In this document: in pieces, positions 1 through 8,700 of the stretch | Position numbering within the stretch: the stretch's first letter is position 1 | Layout of the letters: every line of letters starts with the position of its first letter | Position numbers and translations under genes: made by a program | Notes under the pieces: model-generated | Database searches by the model: none | Told to the model about the DNA's origin: nothing | Seen by the model: only the letters and a program-made list of their open reading frames with translations | Assembly: GCA_945869265.1 (NCBI GenBank) | Contig: CAMBOI010000027.1 | Location: forward strand, 1-41,700 | Length of the DNA stretch: 41,700 nt | From: an uncultured Prevotella sp. | GTDB lineage: Bacteria; Bacteroidota; Bacteroidia; Bacteroidales; Bacteroidaceae | Direction: 5' to 3'

Positions 1-34
1 ATGCAATGCGGGAGAGTAGGAAGCCGCCTTCTTT
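1..34 (+). rRNA. rrf: 5S ribosomal RNA, 3' end only (partial)
   Basis: The first bases (GCGGGAGAGTAGG followed by GCCGCC) match the conserved 3' arm of Bacteroidales 5S rRNA as I remember it. A strong terminator follows at once. The rest of the rRNA operon would lie upstream of the window. The exact 3' end is approximate. Confidence 0.7.
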
Positions 35-45
35 TATGAAAAGCG

Positions 46-81
46 AAGCCCCGAGAGTAGAAATACTTTCGGGGCTTTTTT
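46..81 (+). terminator. Rho-independent terminator of the rRNA operon
   Basis: AAGCCCCGA (46-54) pairs with TCGGGGCTT (69-77), followed by a T run. It sits just after the 5S end, as expected for the end of an rrn operon. Confidence 0.85.
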
Positions 82-165
82 ATGTTAGTACTTTGGGGCT
101 TTTTCATTGTATCATACTTCATATTATTATCCATTATACATTTAAATGTTAAATAACTAATGCTT

Positions 166-220
166 TTAGTTTAATTAACTAAGAATATTAGTTGTATAAC
201 TAAAACTTTTAGTAACTTTG
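166..220 (+). promoter_or_regulatory. blaI-blaR promoter with three operator-like palindromes
   Basis: A -7 box TAACTTTG (213-220) and a -33 TTG (192-194) are 18 bp apart. Three palindromes overlap or precede it: TTAGTT-TAATT-AACTAA (166-182), TTAGTT-GTAT-AACTAA (188-203) and ACTAAAA-C-TTTTAGT (199-213). Their TTAGT/ACTAA half sites cover the polymerase contacts, which suggests autorepression by the BlaI-type regulator encoded next. The operator assignment is inference. Confidence 0.7.
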
Positions 221-248
221 CATCGTGAAATTAAAAAATGAGACAATT

Positions 249-608
249 ATGAAAACATTGACAGCAAAAGAAGAGGAAATCATGCACCATTACTGGACGT
301 ATGGTGATATGCAGATACGTGAGTTACAATCGCATTATGACGATCCCAAACCTCATGTTAATACGTTAAGTACGCTTGTGAAGATTTTAGAAGATAAAGG
401 TTTCCTTTCACATCGTGCTTTGTCGGCTCGTTGTTTTCAATACTTCGCTACAATCAGTCGCGATGAATATTCTGGTGGCTCGTTGGCGAATGTTGTTGAT
501 AAGTTTTTTGGACGTTCTTATCTTAATGCTGTATCGGCTCTTGTGAAAAATGAGAAAATTAGTATAGATGAGCTGAAAGAATTGATTAGGGAAGTAGAGG
601 AGGGATGA
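249..608 (+). CDS. BlaI/MecI-family transcriptional repressor
   Basis: This small winged-helix repressor (119 residues from the ATG at 249) resembles BlaI/MecI. The N-terminal half carries the characteristic LTAKEEEIM start and a recognition-helix region around HVNTLSTLVKILEDKGF, where BlaI proteins bind operator DNA. Family members dimerise and are cleaved after a signal from a partner membrane peptidase. A GTG at 225 in the same frame lies at the predicted transcription start, so ATG 249 is the better start. The stop overlaps the next gene's start (ATGA), so the pair is translationally coupled. Palindromes over the promoter suggest autorepression. The physiological signal is unknown, and no beta-lactamase is nearby. 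Confidence 0.88.
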   Translation: MKTLTAKEEEIMHHYWTYGDMQIRELQSHYDDPKPHVNTLSTLVKILEDKGFLSHRALSARCFQYFATISRDEYSGGSLANVVDKFFGRSYLNAVSALVKNEKISIDELKELIREVEEG

Positions 609-2197
609 TTATGGGTATGTTCTTTGTTTATTCCATTAAGGTCGCGTTATGCCAGATAGCCTTTTTCTTGGTATATAAGTTGCTCTTGAGTAGAGACAGT
701 TTTTTTCGTTTCAATCATTACTTAATGTTGACGATGATTGTGGTGTCCTTTATTTTGCCGTTTGTTGGTTTGACTTTTACAGATTCCAATACACTCAATC
801 AAGGAGTTGTTGAAGTGGAATCAATAATTCTTCAAGGTGAAGTTATTGACGACTTTGCAACTCCATATAGCATATCGTTGGTGCAAGTGTTCTTTATTAT
901 ATATATTATAGGTGTAGTCTTTATGTTTTTGTCAAACATAGTTTCTCTTTTCCACATTTTCAATCTTATCTCCAAGGTTGACTACATAAGAGAAGAAGAC
1001 GGTATTAAGATTGTTGTGGTGGATAGCAAAGTATCACCTTTTTCCTGGTTTGGATATGTTGTGATGAACAGAGAAGATTATGACATGGGAAGTAAAACGA
1101 TTGTGATGCATGAAAAGGCACACGCCCGTTTGGGTCATTCATACGAGGTTATGCTTTGCAATGCAATGATAATGTTCCAATGGTATAATCCCGCGGCATG
1201 GCTAATGAAGCGCGAGTTGCAGGATATCCATGAGTATGAGGCTGATGCAGCCGTATTAAGCGAAGGAATCGATGCCAAGCAGTATCAAATGCTGCTTATA
1301 AGAAAGTCAGTGGGAGAACGCGCGTTTCTGCTGGCAAACAATTTAAATCACAATTCACTAAAAAAACGTATTAAAATGATGAAAACAACGAAAACAAACA
1401 AGTGGCAATGCCTGAAGGCAATTGTCATGGTGCCAGTAGCAGCCAGTGCGGTTGTAGCTTTTGCCTGTCCTGCGGTAGAACGCACTACCATGGACATTGA
1501 GCGTGAAACGGAGAGTGCGATTGAGTCGTTAAGTGTGATAAATGTTACTGATGCCAAAACACAGTCCAATAAGACGGTTAAGCCTCAAGCCAATCAGAAT
1601 ACCAGTGATAAGGGCAGGCAGAAGAGCAATCCTCAAGCCAAACAGAAGGATAATGCAAAAGTATATGATGTAGTGGAGAAGATGCCTTCTTTCCCTGGTG
1701 GTATGCCTGCGTTGTTCGAATATCTTTGCGATAACGTCCATTATCCTAAAGTGGCTGAAGAGAAGAAAGTCGAAGGTAGGGTGATTGTAACATTTGTAGT
1801 AGGAAAAGATGGTTCGATATCTAACGCGGAACTGGTGCGCTCGGTAAGCGAGGAATTGGACGCCGAGGCTATTAGAGTGGTCAGCAGTATGCCAAAATGG
1901 CAACCAGGTACACAGAATGGCAAACCAGTAAATGTTAAGTTTACAGTGCCAGTGACATTCAAGCTGAAAGGGGACGTATCAACCCAAAATGTAAATAAGA
2001 AAGAACAGTCAGTAGATAATAATGTGACCAAGGTTGTTTACATAGTTGATGGTCAAGTGGCTCAGAAGGAAGAGGTAGAACAACTATCCCCACTGACTAT
2101 AGAGTCCATTTCGGTTGTCAAGAATGGCGAGATTTTTGATAAGTATGGTGCTAAGGAAGTAGATGCAGTAGTTGTGATTCAACGAAAGAAACCATAA
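605..2197 (+). CDS. BlaR1/MecR1-like M56 metallopeptidase with TonB C-terminal domain
   Basis: This 530-residue inner-membrane sensor peptidase has hydrophobic segments near residues 5-25, 38-58 and 95-120. The M56 zinc motif HEKAH is at residues 169-173 on the cytoplasmic side in known relatives. A further membrane segment lies around residue 275. After a Lys/Gln/Asn-rich linker comes a TonB C-terminal domain (about 355-455; PSFPGG, EGRVIVTFVV, PKWQPG motifs). The last 60 residues resemble a short plug-like module. In BlaR systems signal binding activates proteolysis that removes the paired repressor. The TonB-domain version is common in Bacteroidetes, but its ligand is generally unknown. 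It overlaps the repressor gene by 4 nt. Confidence 0.88.
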   Translation: MIMGMFFVYSIKVALCQIAFFLVYKLLLSRDSFFRFNHYLMLTMIVVSFILPFVGLTFTDSNTLNQGVVEVESIILQGEVIDDFATPYSISLVQVFFIIYIIGVVFMFLSNIVSLFHIFNLISKVDYIREEDGIKIVVVDSKVSPFSWFGYVVMNREDYDMGSKTIVMHEKAHARLGHSYEVMLCNAMIMFQWYNPAAWLMKRELQDIHEYEADAAVLSEGIDAKQYQMLLIRKSVGERAFLLANNLNHNSLKKRIKMMKTTKTNKWQCLKAIVMVPVAASAVVAFACPAVERTTMDIERETESAIESLSVINVTDAKTQSNKTVKPQANQNTSDKGRQKSNPQAKQKDNAKVYDVVEKMPSFPGGMPALFEYLCDNVHYPKVAEEKKVEGRVIVTFVVGKDGSISNAELVRSVSEELDAEAIRVVSSMPKWQPGTQNGKPVNVKFTVPVTFKLKGDVSTQNVNKKEQSVDNNVTKVVYIVDGQVAQKEEVEQLSPLTIESISVVKNGEIFDKYGAKEVDAVVVIQRKKP

Positions 2198-2251
2198 AAA
2201 TCTCTATAGAATGCATATGCGAATTGATTGGAGCAGACGCTTCAATACCAT

Positions 2252-2280
2252 AGCCTTCCTTTGTGAAAAGGAGGGCTTTT
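2252..2280 (+). terminator. Rho-independent terminator after blaR-like gene
   Basis: AGCCTTCCTTT pairs with AAAGGAGGGCT across a short loop and is followed by TTTT. It separates the sensor operon from the yceD operon. Confidence 0.75.
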
Positions 2281-2376
2281 GGTGTGATTTAAGTTGAATT
2301 GCAGTGATTTTCATCATTAATCATTAAGAAAACAAAAAAAAACGTCGATAAGTTTCAATATATCAGAAATTTTGTG

Positions 2377-2384
2377 TAACTTTG
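2377..2384 (+). promoter_or_regulatory. Promoter -7 box for yceD-rpmF-fabH
   Basis: TAACTTTG matches the Bacteroidetes TAnnTTTG element. The -33 box is weak. Transcription would start near 2390, which favours ATG 2402 (or a near-leaderless ATG 2393) as the start of the next gene. Confidence 0.65.
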
Positions 2385-2401
2385 CACCCCAAATGGAGAA
2401 T

Positions 2402-2923
2402 ATGGACAGATTGAAGTCATATAAGATTGACCTTCACAGTCTGAAAGAAGGTGTGAACACCTTGGAATTCAGGCTTGATGACGAGTATTTCTCAGCAGTT
2501 GAAGCCGAGGATGTTCGTCAAGGTCGCTTAGATGCTGTAGTGGAAATTGTCCGCAAGGCAAGCCTCTTTGAGGTGAACTTCAATATCAAGGGCACAGTGG
2601 TTGTACCTTGTGACTTATGTCTTGACGACATGGAGCAGCCAGTGGAGGCTGAAAGCCGACTGGTGGCAAAGTTTGGAAAAGAAAACTCGGAAGACGACGA
2701 CCTCGTGACCGTTGATGAGAATGAAGGCATTCTCGACGTATCGTGGTTTATGTATGAATCCATAGTGTTGAATATCCCAATCAAGCACGTTCATGCACCT
2801 GGTAAATGCAATCGTGAGATGATGAAAGCGCTGGAAGCGCATTCCGCCACCCGAAGTGACGTTGAGGTTGAAGATACGATGGATCCTCGTTGGAGTGAGT
2901 TGTTGAAAATAAAAGAAAATTAA
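2402..2923 (+). CDS. YceD/DUF177 family protein
   Basis: This roughly 173-residue soluble protein belongs to the YceD (DUF177) family, linked in bacteria and plastids to accumulation of large-subunit rRNA and nearly always encoded just before rpmF. Supporting features are the family CDLCL motif in the middle (a two-cysteine motif), an acidic stretch after it, and a C-terminal DPRW motif. The next gene is rpmF after 20 bp, the standard order yceD-rpmF-fabH. ATG 2393 in the same frame is an alternative start. The molecular mechanism is not established from sequence. Confidence 0.88.
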   Translation: MDRLKSYKIDLHSLKEGVNTLEFRLDDEYFSAVEAEDVRQGRLDAVVEIVRKASLFEVNFNIKGTVVVPCDLCLDDMEQPVEAESRLVAKFGKENSEDDDLVTVDENEGILDVSWFMYESIVLNIPIKHVHAPGKCNREMMKALEAHSATRSDVEVEDTMDPRWSELLKIKEN

Positions 2924-2943
2924 GTATTAAACATTAAAAAATT

Positions 2944-3132
2944 ATGGCACATCCTAAAAGAAGACAGTCGAAGACTCGTACACTTAAGAGAAGAACTCAT
3001 GACAAGGCAGTAGCACCTACACTGGCAGTATGTCCTAACTGTGGCGCTTACTACATTTATCACACAGTATGCCCCACATGTGGTTACTACAGAGGTAAGG
3101 TTGCTATCGTTAAGGACGAAACGGCTGAATAA
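2944..3132 (+). CDS. rpmF: 50S ribosomal protein L32
   Basis: This 62-residue basic protein begins MAHPKRRQSKTRT, the conserved L32 N-terminus. It has a four-cysteine zinc-binding pattern (CPNC and CPTC). It is a component of the large ribosomal subunit. It lies between yceD and fabH, its usual neighbours. Its stop codon is directly followed by the fabH start with no spacer. Confidence 0.97.
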   Translation: MAHPKRRQSKTRTLKRRTHDKAVAPTLAVCPNCGAYYIYHTVCPTCGYYRGKVAIVKDETAE

Positions 3133-4155
3133 ATGGGCAAGATCAACGCGATAATCACTGGAGTAGGCGGTTACGTTCCCGATTATGTCCTCAACAATGA
3201 TGAATTGTCGAGAATGGTGGACACCAACGACGAGTGGATTATGACGCGTGTAGGAATCAAAGAACGCCGAATTCTTACAGAAGAGGGACTCGGTACTTCC
3301 TATATGGCGCGAAAAGCTGCCAAGCAGCTTATCCAGAAGACAGGTGTCGATCCTGACACTATCGATGCACTCATCGTAACCACTTCTACCGCCGACTATA
3401 AGTTTCCATCCACCGCTTCAATCGTTCTTGGCAAGCTCGGTCTAAAGAATGCCTTCGCATTTGATATGTGGGCAGCATGTTGTGGATTTCTCTACACGAT
3501 GGACCTTGCAGCCTCTATGATTCAGAGTGGAAGATGTAAGAAGATAATCGTTATCGGAGCTGACAAGATGTCGTCGGTAGTCGATTATAAGGACCGTTCA
3601 ACATGCGCTCTTTTCGGAGATGGTGCAGCGGCAGTACTCATGGAAGCTACAGAAGAAGAGAACATCGGTGTTATGGATGCTCATTTCCGTACTGATGGTA
3701 AGGGCCTGCCCTTCCTGCATATCAAGGCAGGAGGTTCGGTTTGCGCTCCGTCTCATTTCACTGTTGACCATCGTCTGCATTACCTCTATCAGGAGGGACG
3801 CACAGTGTTCCGTTATGCCGTAACGAGCATGAGCGACGATTGTGCTCTTATTGCAGAGCGCAACGGACTGAATAAGGACAATATCGCCTTTGTCGTACCT
3901 CATCAGGCTAATATGCGTATCATTGAGGCTGTGGCAAAAAGGTTGGAGCTACCCATGGACCATGTGATGGTAAACATTGAGCATTTCGGTAATACGAGTG
4001 CTGCCACCATACCGTTGGCACTATGGGAAAACGAGAGCAAACTTAAGAAGGGTGACAACCTGATATTCACTGCTTTTGGTGCGGGATTCGTTCATGGCGC
4101 ATCCTACTATAAGTGGGCATACGATGGTGCCGCCGCTTCTGCTCCGGCAAAGTAA
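3133..4155 (+). CDS. fabH: Beta-ketoacyl-ACP synthase III (KAS III)
   Basis: FabH condenses an acyl-CoA, usually acetyl-CoA or a branched starter, with malonyl-ACP to begin type II fatty-acid synthesis. At 340 residues it is close to the usual length. The triad is visible: Cys116 in AACCGF, His257 in PHQAN and Asn287 in HFGNTSAA. The C-terminal glycine-rich end GAGFVHGA is also typical. The start codon abuts the rpmF stop. Coupling with ribosomal-protein and era genes is common and links lipid synthesis to growth rate. Confidence 0.96.
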   Translation: MGKINAIITGVGGYVPDYVLNNDELSRMVDTNDEWIMTRVGIKERRILTEEGLGTSYMARKAAKQLIQKTGVDPDTIDALIVTTSTADYKFPSTASIVLGKLGLKNAFAFDMWAACCGFLYTMDLAASMIQSGRCKKIIVIGADKMSSVVDYKDRSTCALFGDGAAAVLMEATEEENIGVMDAHFRTDGKGLPFLHIKAGGSVCAPSHFTVDHRLHYLYQEGRTVFRYAVTSMSDDCALIAERNGLNKDNIAFVVPHQANMRIIEAVAKRLELPMDHVMVNIEHFGNTSAATIPLALWENESKLKKGDNLIFTAFGAGFVHGASYYKWAYDGAAASAPAK

Positions 4156-4187
4156 TCCAAAGACAATTGCACTATTGGAATATATGT

Positions 4188-4228
4188 AAGCGCGCTCCTT
4201 CGATAATCATCGCGGGGGTGCGCTTTTT
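4188..4228 (+). terminator. Possible terminator or attenuator between fabH and era
   Basis: AAGCGC-G-CTCC (4188-4198) can pair imperfectly with GGGGGTGCGCTT (4214-4225), followed by a T run. It ends 22 bp before era and could lower read-through from fabH. No separate era promoter is clear. Confidence 0.45.
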
Positions 4229-4250
4229 GTCAATTTCTATATTTTTATTT

Positions 4251-5132
4251 ATGCATAAGGCAGGATTTGTAAATATTGTAGGAAATCCCAATGTGGGAAA
4301 ATCCACGCTGATGAACCAACTTGTCGGCGAACGAATAAGCATTGCCACATTCAAGGCTCAGACCACACGTCACCGCATTATGGGTATCGTTAATACTCCG
4401 GAGATGCAGATTGTGTTTTCCGACACCCCCGGAGTATTGAAACCCAACTACAAGTTGCAAGAGTCAATGTTGGCATTCTCGGAGTCTGCTCTTTCGGATG
4501 CGGATGTGTTGCTGTATGTTACAGATGTGGTTGAAAATCCGGAAAAGAACAAGGACTTTCTTGATAAAGTTTCCAAGATGACCGTACCTGTATTGTTGCT
4601 TATAAACAAGATTGACCAAAGCGACCCGAAGACCCTTGGCGACATTGTGGAAAGATGGCATTCGCTCCTGCCCAATGCCGAGATTCTGCCTATATCGGCG
4701 AAGAATAAGTTTGGCATCGATATGCTGTTAAAAAGAATCGGTGAGTTGTTGCCCGACTGCCCGCCATATTTTGACAAAGACCAATTGACAGACAAGCCTG
4801 CCCGTTTCTTTGTCAGCGAGATAATTCGCGAGAAGATCCTGCTTTACTACGACAAGGAGATACCCTATTCGGTGGAGGTGAAGGTGGAGAGATTCAAGGA
4901 AGACGAGAAGCATATCCACATCAATGCCATCATCTATGTGGAGCGCGACTCGCAGAAAGGCATAATTATTGGTCATCAGGGCGTGGCGTTGAAGAAGGTA
5001 TCTACTGAAAGCCGCAAGTCTCTTGAGAAATTCTTCGGTAAGAGTGTTTATTTGGAGGTTTTTGTCAAGGTGGATAAAGACTGGCGCAGTTCGGAGAAGG
5101 AGCTTGACAGTTTTGGATATAATCCGGAGTAA
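4251..5132 (+). CDS. era: GTPase Era
   Basis: Era is a GTPase that binds the 3' end of 16S rRNA and helps 30S subunit maturation. From ATG 4251 the product has 293 residues, the normal size. The GTPase motifs are GNPNVGKS near the N-terminus, DTPG and NKID. The C-terminal KH RNA-binding domain shows the GIIIGHQG loop. The reading frame stays open upstream to 4113 inside fabH, but that extension has no family similarity and would cross the hairpin at 4188-4228. der follows about 70 bp later, so two tandem ribosome-assembly GTPases are encoded here. Confidence 0.95.
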   Translation: MHKAGFVNIVGNPNVGKSTLMNQLVGERISIATFKAQTTRHRIMGIVNTPEMQIVFSDTPGVLKPNYKLQESMLAFSESALSDADVLLYVTDVVENPEKNKDFLDKVSKMTVPVLLLINKIDQSDPKTLGDIVERWHSLLPNAEILPISAKNKFGIDMLLKRIGELLPDCPPYFDKDQLTDKPARFFVSEIIREKILLYYDKEIPYSVEVKVERFKEDEKHIHINAIIYVERDSQKGIIIGHQGVALKKVSTESRKSLEKFFGKSVYLEVFVKVDKDWRSSEKELDSFGYNPE

Positions 5133-5155
5133 AATTAGGGATTAGGAATTAGAAA
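5133..5155. repeat. Short GGATTA/GGAATTA spacer repeat
   Basis: Two to three copies of a GGRATTA-like heptamer fill the era-der spacer. The same unit recurs before the 6555 gene and before tsaE. Confidence 0.6.
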
Positions 5156-5205
5156 ATCAAACTTCATTCTTATATAACAGAATAAACATATTTAATTTAA
5201 TATAT

Positions 5206-6519
5206 ATGGGAAACTTAGTAGCAATTGTCGGACGGCCCAATGTGGGCAAATCGACTCTTTTCAATCGACTGACCAAGTCGCGCAAGGCGATTGTCAGTGA
5301 TGAAGCCGGTACGACACGCGACCGCCAGTATGGCAAGTGCGAATGGTGTGGCCGTGAGTTCTCGGTAGTTGACACCGGTGGATGGGTAGTAAACTCGGAT
5401 GATGTATTCGAAGAGGAAATACGCAAGCAGGTGGTTATAGCCACCGAAGAGGCTGACCTTGTGCTCTTCCTGGTGGATGTGCATAACGGAGTGACAGACT
5501 TGGACGAGGATGTGGCAAAGATTCTGAGGAAGACCAAAATACCCGTAATACTCGTTGCCAACAAGGCTGACAACAATATAGAGCAGTATTATGCTGCCGA
5601 GTTCTACAAGTTAGGACTGGGCGATCCTTATTGTGTGTCGGCAGCAACAGGAAGCGGAACAGGTGACTTGCTTGACCTTGTACTTGAGAAGTTGAAACCC
5701 GACACATCTGACATCCTTGAAGATGGTATTCCCCGTTTTGCTGTTGTTGGTCGCCCTAATGCAGGCAAGAGCAGTATTATCAATGCCTTTATCGGAGAAG
5801 ACCGTAACATAGTGACAGAGATAGCAGGTACGACCCGCGATAGTATTTATACAAGATACGACAAGTTTGGCTTTGATTTCTATCTTGTCGATACAGCCGG
5901 TATCCGTAGGAAGAACAAGGTGACCGAAGACCTGGAGTTCTACAGTGTCATGCGCTCCATCCGTGCTATTGAGAATAGTGATGTATGCATATTGATGCTG
6001 GATGCCACTCGAGGTATAGAATCTCAGGACATGAATATATTCCAACTTATCCAAAAGAACAATAAGAGTCTTGTGGTGGTAGTAAATAAATGGGATCTTG
6101 TAGAGGATAAGTCGCAGAAAGTCATCGACACCTTTACCGACGCTATACGCAATCGTATGGCACCATTTACCGACTTCCCCATTGTCTTTGCCTCTGCGCT
6201 CACCAAGCAGCGTATCTTTAAGGTGCTTGAGACAGCCAAGGAAGTGTATCTCCATCGCACAGCCAAGATTGGTACGACAAGGCTCAATGAGGTTATGCTT
6301 CCGCTCGTGGAGGCCTATCCGCCACCATCAATCAAGGGTAAGTATATCAAGATAAAGTACTGCTCTCAGTTGCCCAACACGCAGATACCATCTTTCGTGT
6401 TCTACGCCAACCTCCCGCAGTATATTAAGGAGCCGTATAAGAGATTCCTTGAGAACAAGATTCGTGACAACTGGAATCTTACGGGTACGCCTATCAATAT
6501 CTTTATCCGACAAAAGTAA
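5206..6519 (+). CDS. der: Ribosome biogenesis GTPase Der (EngA)
   Basis: Der is an essential tandem-GTPase protein for 50S subunit assembly. The 437-residue product has two G domains: GRPNVGKS at residues 9-16 and GRPNAGKS near 183. Each has its own DT.G switch motif (DTGGW, DTAGI) and NKxD motif (NKAD, NKWD). A KH-like C-terminal domain covers the last 90 residues or so. Length and domain order are standard. Confidence 0.97.
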   Translation: MGNLVAIVGRPNVGKSTLFNRLTKSRKAIVSDEAGTTRDRQYGKCEWCGREFSVVDTGGWVVNSDDVFEEEIRKQVVIATEEADLVLFLVDVHNGVTDLDEDVAKILRKTKIPVILVANKADNNIEQYYAAEFYKLGLGDPYCVSAATGSGTGDLLDLVLEKLKPDTSDILEDGIPRFAVVGRPNAGKSSIINAFIGEDRNIVTEIAGTTRDSIYTRYDKFGFDFYLVDTAGIRRKNKVTEDLEFYSVMRSIRAIENSDVCILMLDATRGIESQDMNIFQLIQKNNKSLVVVVNKWDLVEDKSQKVIDTFTDAIRNRMAPFTDFPIVFASALTKQRIFKVLETAKEVYLHRTAKIGTTRLNEVMLPLVEAYPPPSIKGKYIKIKYCSQLPNTQIPSFVFYANLPQYIKEPYKRFLENKIRDNWNLTGTPINIFIRQK

Positions 6520-6525
6520 TTGTTT

Positions 6526-6554
6526 AATTAGGAATTAGGGATTAGGAATTAGGA
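6526..6554. repeat. GGAATTA-type spacer repeat before the small lipoprotein gene
   Basis: TTAATTAGGAATTAGGGATTAGG-type units run up to the start codon at 6555, the same heptamer family as at 5133 and 22211. Confidence 0.6.
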
Positions 6555-6953
6555 ATGAGACATATACTTATATATATCGCGGCGGTGATGTCTCTATTCG
6601 CGTCATGCGGCGGAGCTGAGGAACCAAGTCGTGAGGATTATGCTGCCAAAGCGGCAAAAGAGTACTACGACAGCTTGTTGGCTGGCGGCTATGCTTTTTT
6701 CTCCGCAGGTTTCATAGGCACTGACAGCTTGCCGCCTCATTATCGAGAGCAGCTTGTCGTGAATGCCAAGCAATATATCCTTGAGCAGAAAATGCAGCAT
6801 CAGGGAATAAATGGTGTGAAGATTGTCACGGCAAAGACAGACAGTGTGACAAATGTGACCAATGTATTCCTTACACTATGTTTTGGTGATAGTGTAAATG
6901 AGGAAATTGTCGTTCCGATGATTGAGAAAAACGGAGTTTGGAAGATGAAGTGA
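6555..6953 (+). CDS. Small predicted lipoprotein of unknown function
   Basis: This is a 132-residue product with a short signal peptide ending in the lipobox LFASC (Cys18), so it is probably anchored in the outer membrane or inner-membrane periplasmic face. The mature part alternates helix (about 30-55, 70-85) and strand (about 92-130), ending in a GVWKMK motif. The pattern is reminiscent of NTF2-like/DUF4878 lipoproteins, but I cannot assign it. It follows der by 35 bp, separated by heptamer repeats, and ends before a shared terminator facing the mla operon. Confidence 0.75.
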   Translation: MRHILIYIAAVMSLFASCGGAEEPSREDYAAKAAKEYYDSLLAGGYAFFSAGFIGTDSLPPHYREQLVVNAKQYILEQKMQHQGINGVKIVTAKTDSVTNVTNVFLTLCFGDSVNEEIVVPMIEKNGVWKMK

Positions 6954-6978
6954 CAAGGTTAAGACTCGATTATAAACA

Positions 6979-7030
6979 CAGAGCCACAAAGACACGGAGA
7001 TAATAGAATCATCCAGTCTTTGTGGCTCTG
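6979..7030. terminator. Bidirectional terminator between converging genes
   Basis: CAGAGCCACAAAGAC (6979-6993) pairs perfectly with GTCTTTGTGGCTCTG (7016-7030) across a 22-nt loop. It lies between the converging lipoprotein gene and mlaF. Confidence 0.75.
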
Positions 7031-7052
7031 ATATTATTCATATCAATAAACC

Positions 7053-7820
7053 CTATTTTATTTTTTCCATATATGTGCTTCTCATTTTCTTTAGCAGGTC
7101 GCTGGCGAAAATGAAGTCGGCAAGTTTCTGGTTAGTGGTGCCCATGATGTCCTTGCTTTGTCCTTGCCATTCCTTGTGACCTTCGTAGATGAAAATGATA
7201 TTTTCACCAATACCCATCACCGAGTTCATGTCGTGGGTATTGATTATTGTTGTGATATTGTATTCCTTGGTGATACTGTGTAGCAGTTCGTCGATGACGA
7301 GTGATGTCTTGGGATCAAGTCCTGAGTTCGGTTCGTCGCAGAACAAGTATTGAGGATTGAGTGCTATGGCGCGAGCGATAGCCACGCGTTTCTGCATACC
7401 ACCGGAAATTTCTCCTGGGAACTTTTCTTCGGCATCCACCAAGTTTACTCGGTCGAGACATGTGCGCGCCCTTTTTATTCTGTCTCGCAGTGTCATGTTC
7501 GAGAACATGTCGAGTGGGAACATTACATTTTCCAACACCGTTTGCGAGTCAAAGAGAGCAGCACTCTGGAATATCATTCCCATTTCTCGTCTGAGGGTGA
7601 TTTTCTCCTTTTTTGTCATTGACACGAAGTCACGTCCGTCATAAAGCACATGTCCGCTCGTAGGGTCGAGCAGTCCCACGAGATTCTTCATCAATACGGT
7701 CTTTCCCGAACCGCTCTGTCCGATTATGAGGTTTGTCTTCCCGTTCTCGAAGGTGGTGGTAATATTCTTCAGCACCTCCTTGTCGCCGAACGACTTGCAC
7801 AGATTTTGTATTTCAATCAT
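7053..7820 (-). CDS. mlaF: MlaF-like ABC transporter ATP-binding protein
   Basis: This 255-residue cytoplasmic ATPase belongs to the MCE-associated (Mla) lipid transporter type that helps keep outer-membrane lipid asymmetry. It has Walker A GQSGSGKT, the ABC signature SGGMQKR, Walker B LFCDEPNSGLDP and the H-loop INTHDM. SGGMQKR and PNSGLDP are characteristic of the MlaF branch. The permease gene ends 12 bp upstream on the same strand. No MlaD (MCE) gene is present here, so that subunit must be elsewhere. Confidence 0.9.
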   Translation of the reverse strand: MIEIQNLCKSFGDKEVLKNITTTFENGKTNLIIGQSGSGKTVLMKNLVGLLDPTSGHVLYDGRDFVSMTKKEKITLRREMGMIFQSAALFDSQTVLENVMFPLDMFSNMTLRDRIKRARTCLDRVNLVDAEEKFPGEISGGMQKRVAIARAIALNPQYLFCDEPNSGLDPKTSLVIDELLHSITKEYNITTIINTHDMNSVMGIGENIIFIYEGHKEWQGQSKDIMGTTNQKLADFIFASDLLKKMRSTYMEKIK

Positions 7821-7832
7821 AATAATCCGAAA

Positions 7833-8582
7833 TTAAGATAGTAATTGTGTGAGGAACACGTCGGAGCACAGTATCAGTACACTGCTCGTGACAACCGCGT
7901 CGGTACTTGCTTTTCCCACATTAACCGAACCACCCTCTACCGTGTATCCGAAATAGGAAGGAACGCTTGCAATGATAAAGGCGAAGAACAGGCTCTTGAT
8001 GATACTCATCCATACAAACCATGAGTTGAAACTGTGTTGTAGTCCTAACGTGAGGTCATCGGGCAGTAGCACCTGCCCGATATAAGCCGTGCCATAAGCT
8101 CCCAATATACCGGATGCCGAACTGAATATCACCAAGAAGGGCATAATGGTGATTAGTCCGAGCACCTTAGGCAGTATCAGGTAGCAAGCTGAGTTCACGC
8201 CCATAATGTCGAGGGCGTCAATCTGCTGTGTCACCCTCATCGTTCCTATCTCAGATGCAATGTTCGACCCCACCTTGCCAGCGAGTATAAGACACATGAT
8301 AGACGAGGAGAACTCAAGAAGCATGATTTCCCTCGTTGTATATCCAGTGACCCATCTTGGCATCCATGGACTCTGTATGTTAAGTTTCATCTGAATGCAT
8401 ATCACTGCACCAATAAAGAACGAGATGAGTAGCACGATGCCAATCGAGTTGACACCCAGTTTTGCCATCTCCTTCACATATTCCTTAAAGAACATCCTAA
8501 ACCTTTCAGGACGTTGGAACGTACGACCCATCAGCATAAGATACTTGCCGAAAGAGGTCAAAGATTTGTGTATTAACATCAT
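7833..8582 (-). CDS. mlaE: MlaE-like ABC transporter permease
   Basis: This is a 249-residue inner-membrane permease of the MlaE family with about five hydrophobic segments. An amphipathic N-terminal helix is followed by the conserved GVNSIGIV region and the [19 protein letters not shown] loop that contacts the ATPase. The frame is open to 8627, but the promoter -7 box at 8603-8610 places transcription start downstream of that, so ATG 8582 (or 8579) is chosen. It forms a two-gene operon with mlaF. Confidence 0.9.
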   Translation of the reverse strand: MMLIHKSLTSFGKYLMLMGRTFQRPERFRMFFKEYVKEMAKLGVNSIGIVLLISFFIGAVICIQMKLNIQSPWMPRWVTGYTTREIMLLEFSSSIMCLILAGKVGSNIASEIGTMRVTQQIDALDIMGVNSACYLILPKVLGLITIMPFLVIFSSASGILGAYGTAYIGQVLLPDDLTLGLQHSFNSWFVWMSIIKSLFFAFIIASVPSYFGYTVEGGSVNVGKASTDAVVTSSVLILCSDVFLTQLLS

Positions 8583-8602
8583 ATTTTTCTTTAAATCGGG
8601 TA

Positions 8603-8610
8603 CAAAGTTA
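8603..8610 (-). promoter_or_regulatory. mlaE-mlaF promoter -7 box
   Basis: On the minus strand this reads TAACTTTG. It lies about 20 bp before the chosen mlaE start and is divergent from the lptB promoter. Confidence 0.7.
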
Positions 8611-8649
8611 CAGAAAGTTGCAGACAATACAAAAAAAAATCCAAATTAT

Positions 8650-8680
8650 TTTGTTATTTCCGACTTTTACACTAACTTTG
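8650..8680 (+). promoter_or_regulatory. lptB promoter
   Basis: A -33 TTTG (8650-8653) and a -7 TAACTTTG (8673-8680) with a 19-bp spacer form a consensus Bacteroidetes promoter, with lptB starting 20 bp downstream. Confidence 0.8.
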
Positions 8681-8700
8681 CAGCCATATTTAATAAGGTA

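Noticed and set aside
5611..6255. Long minus-strand ORF of 214 codons opposite der
   Set aside because: Shadow of the der gene; no family features, and der is unambiguous.
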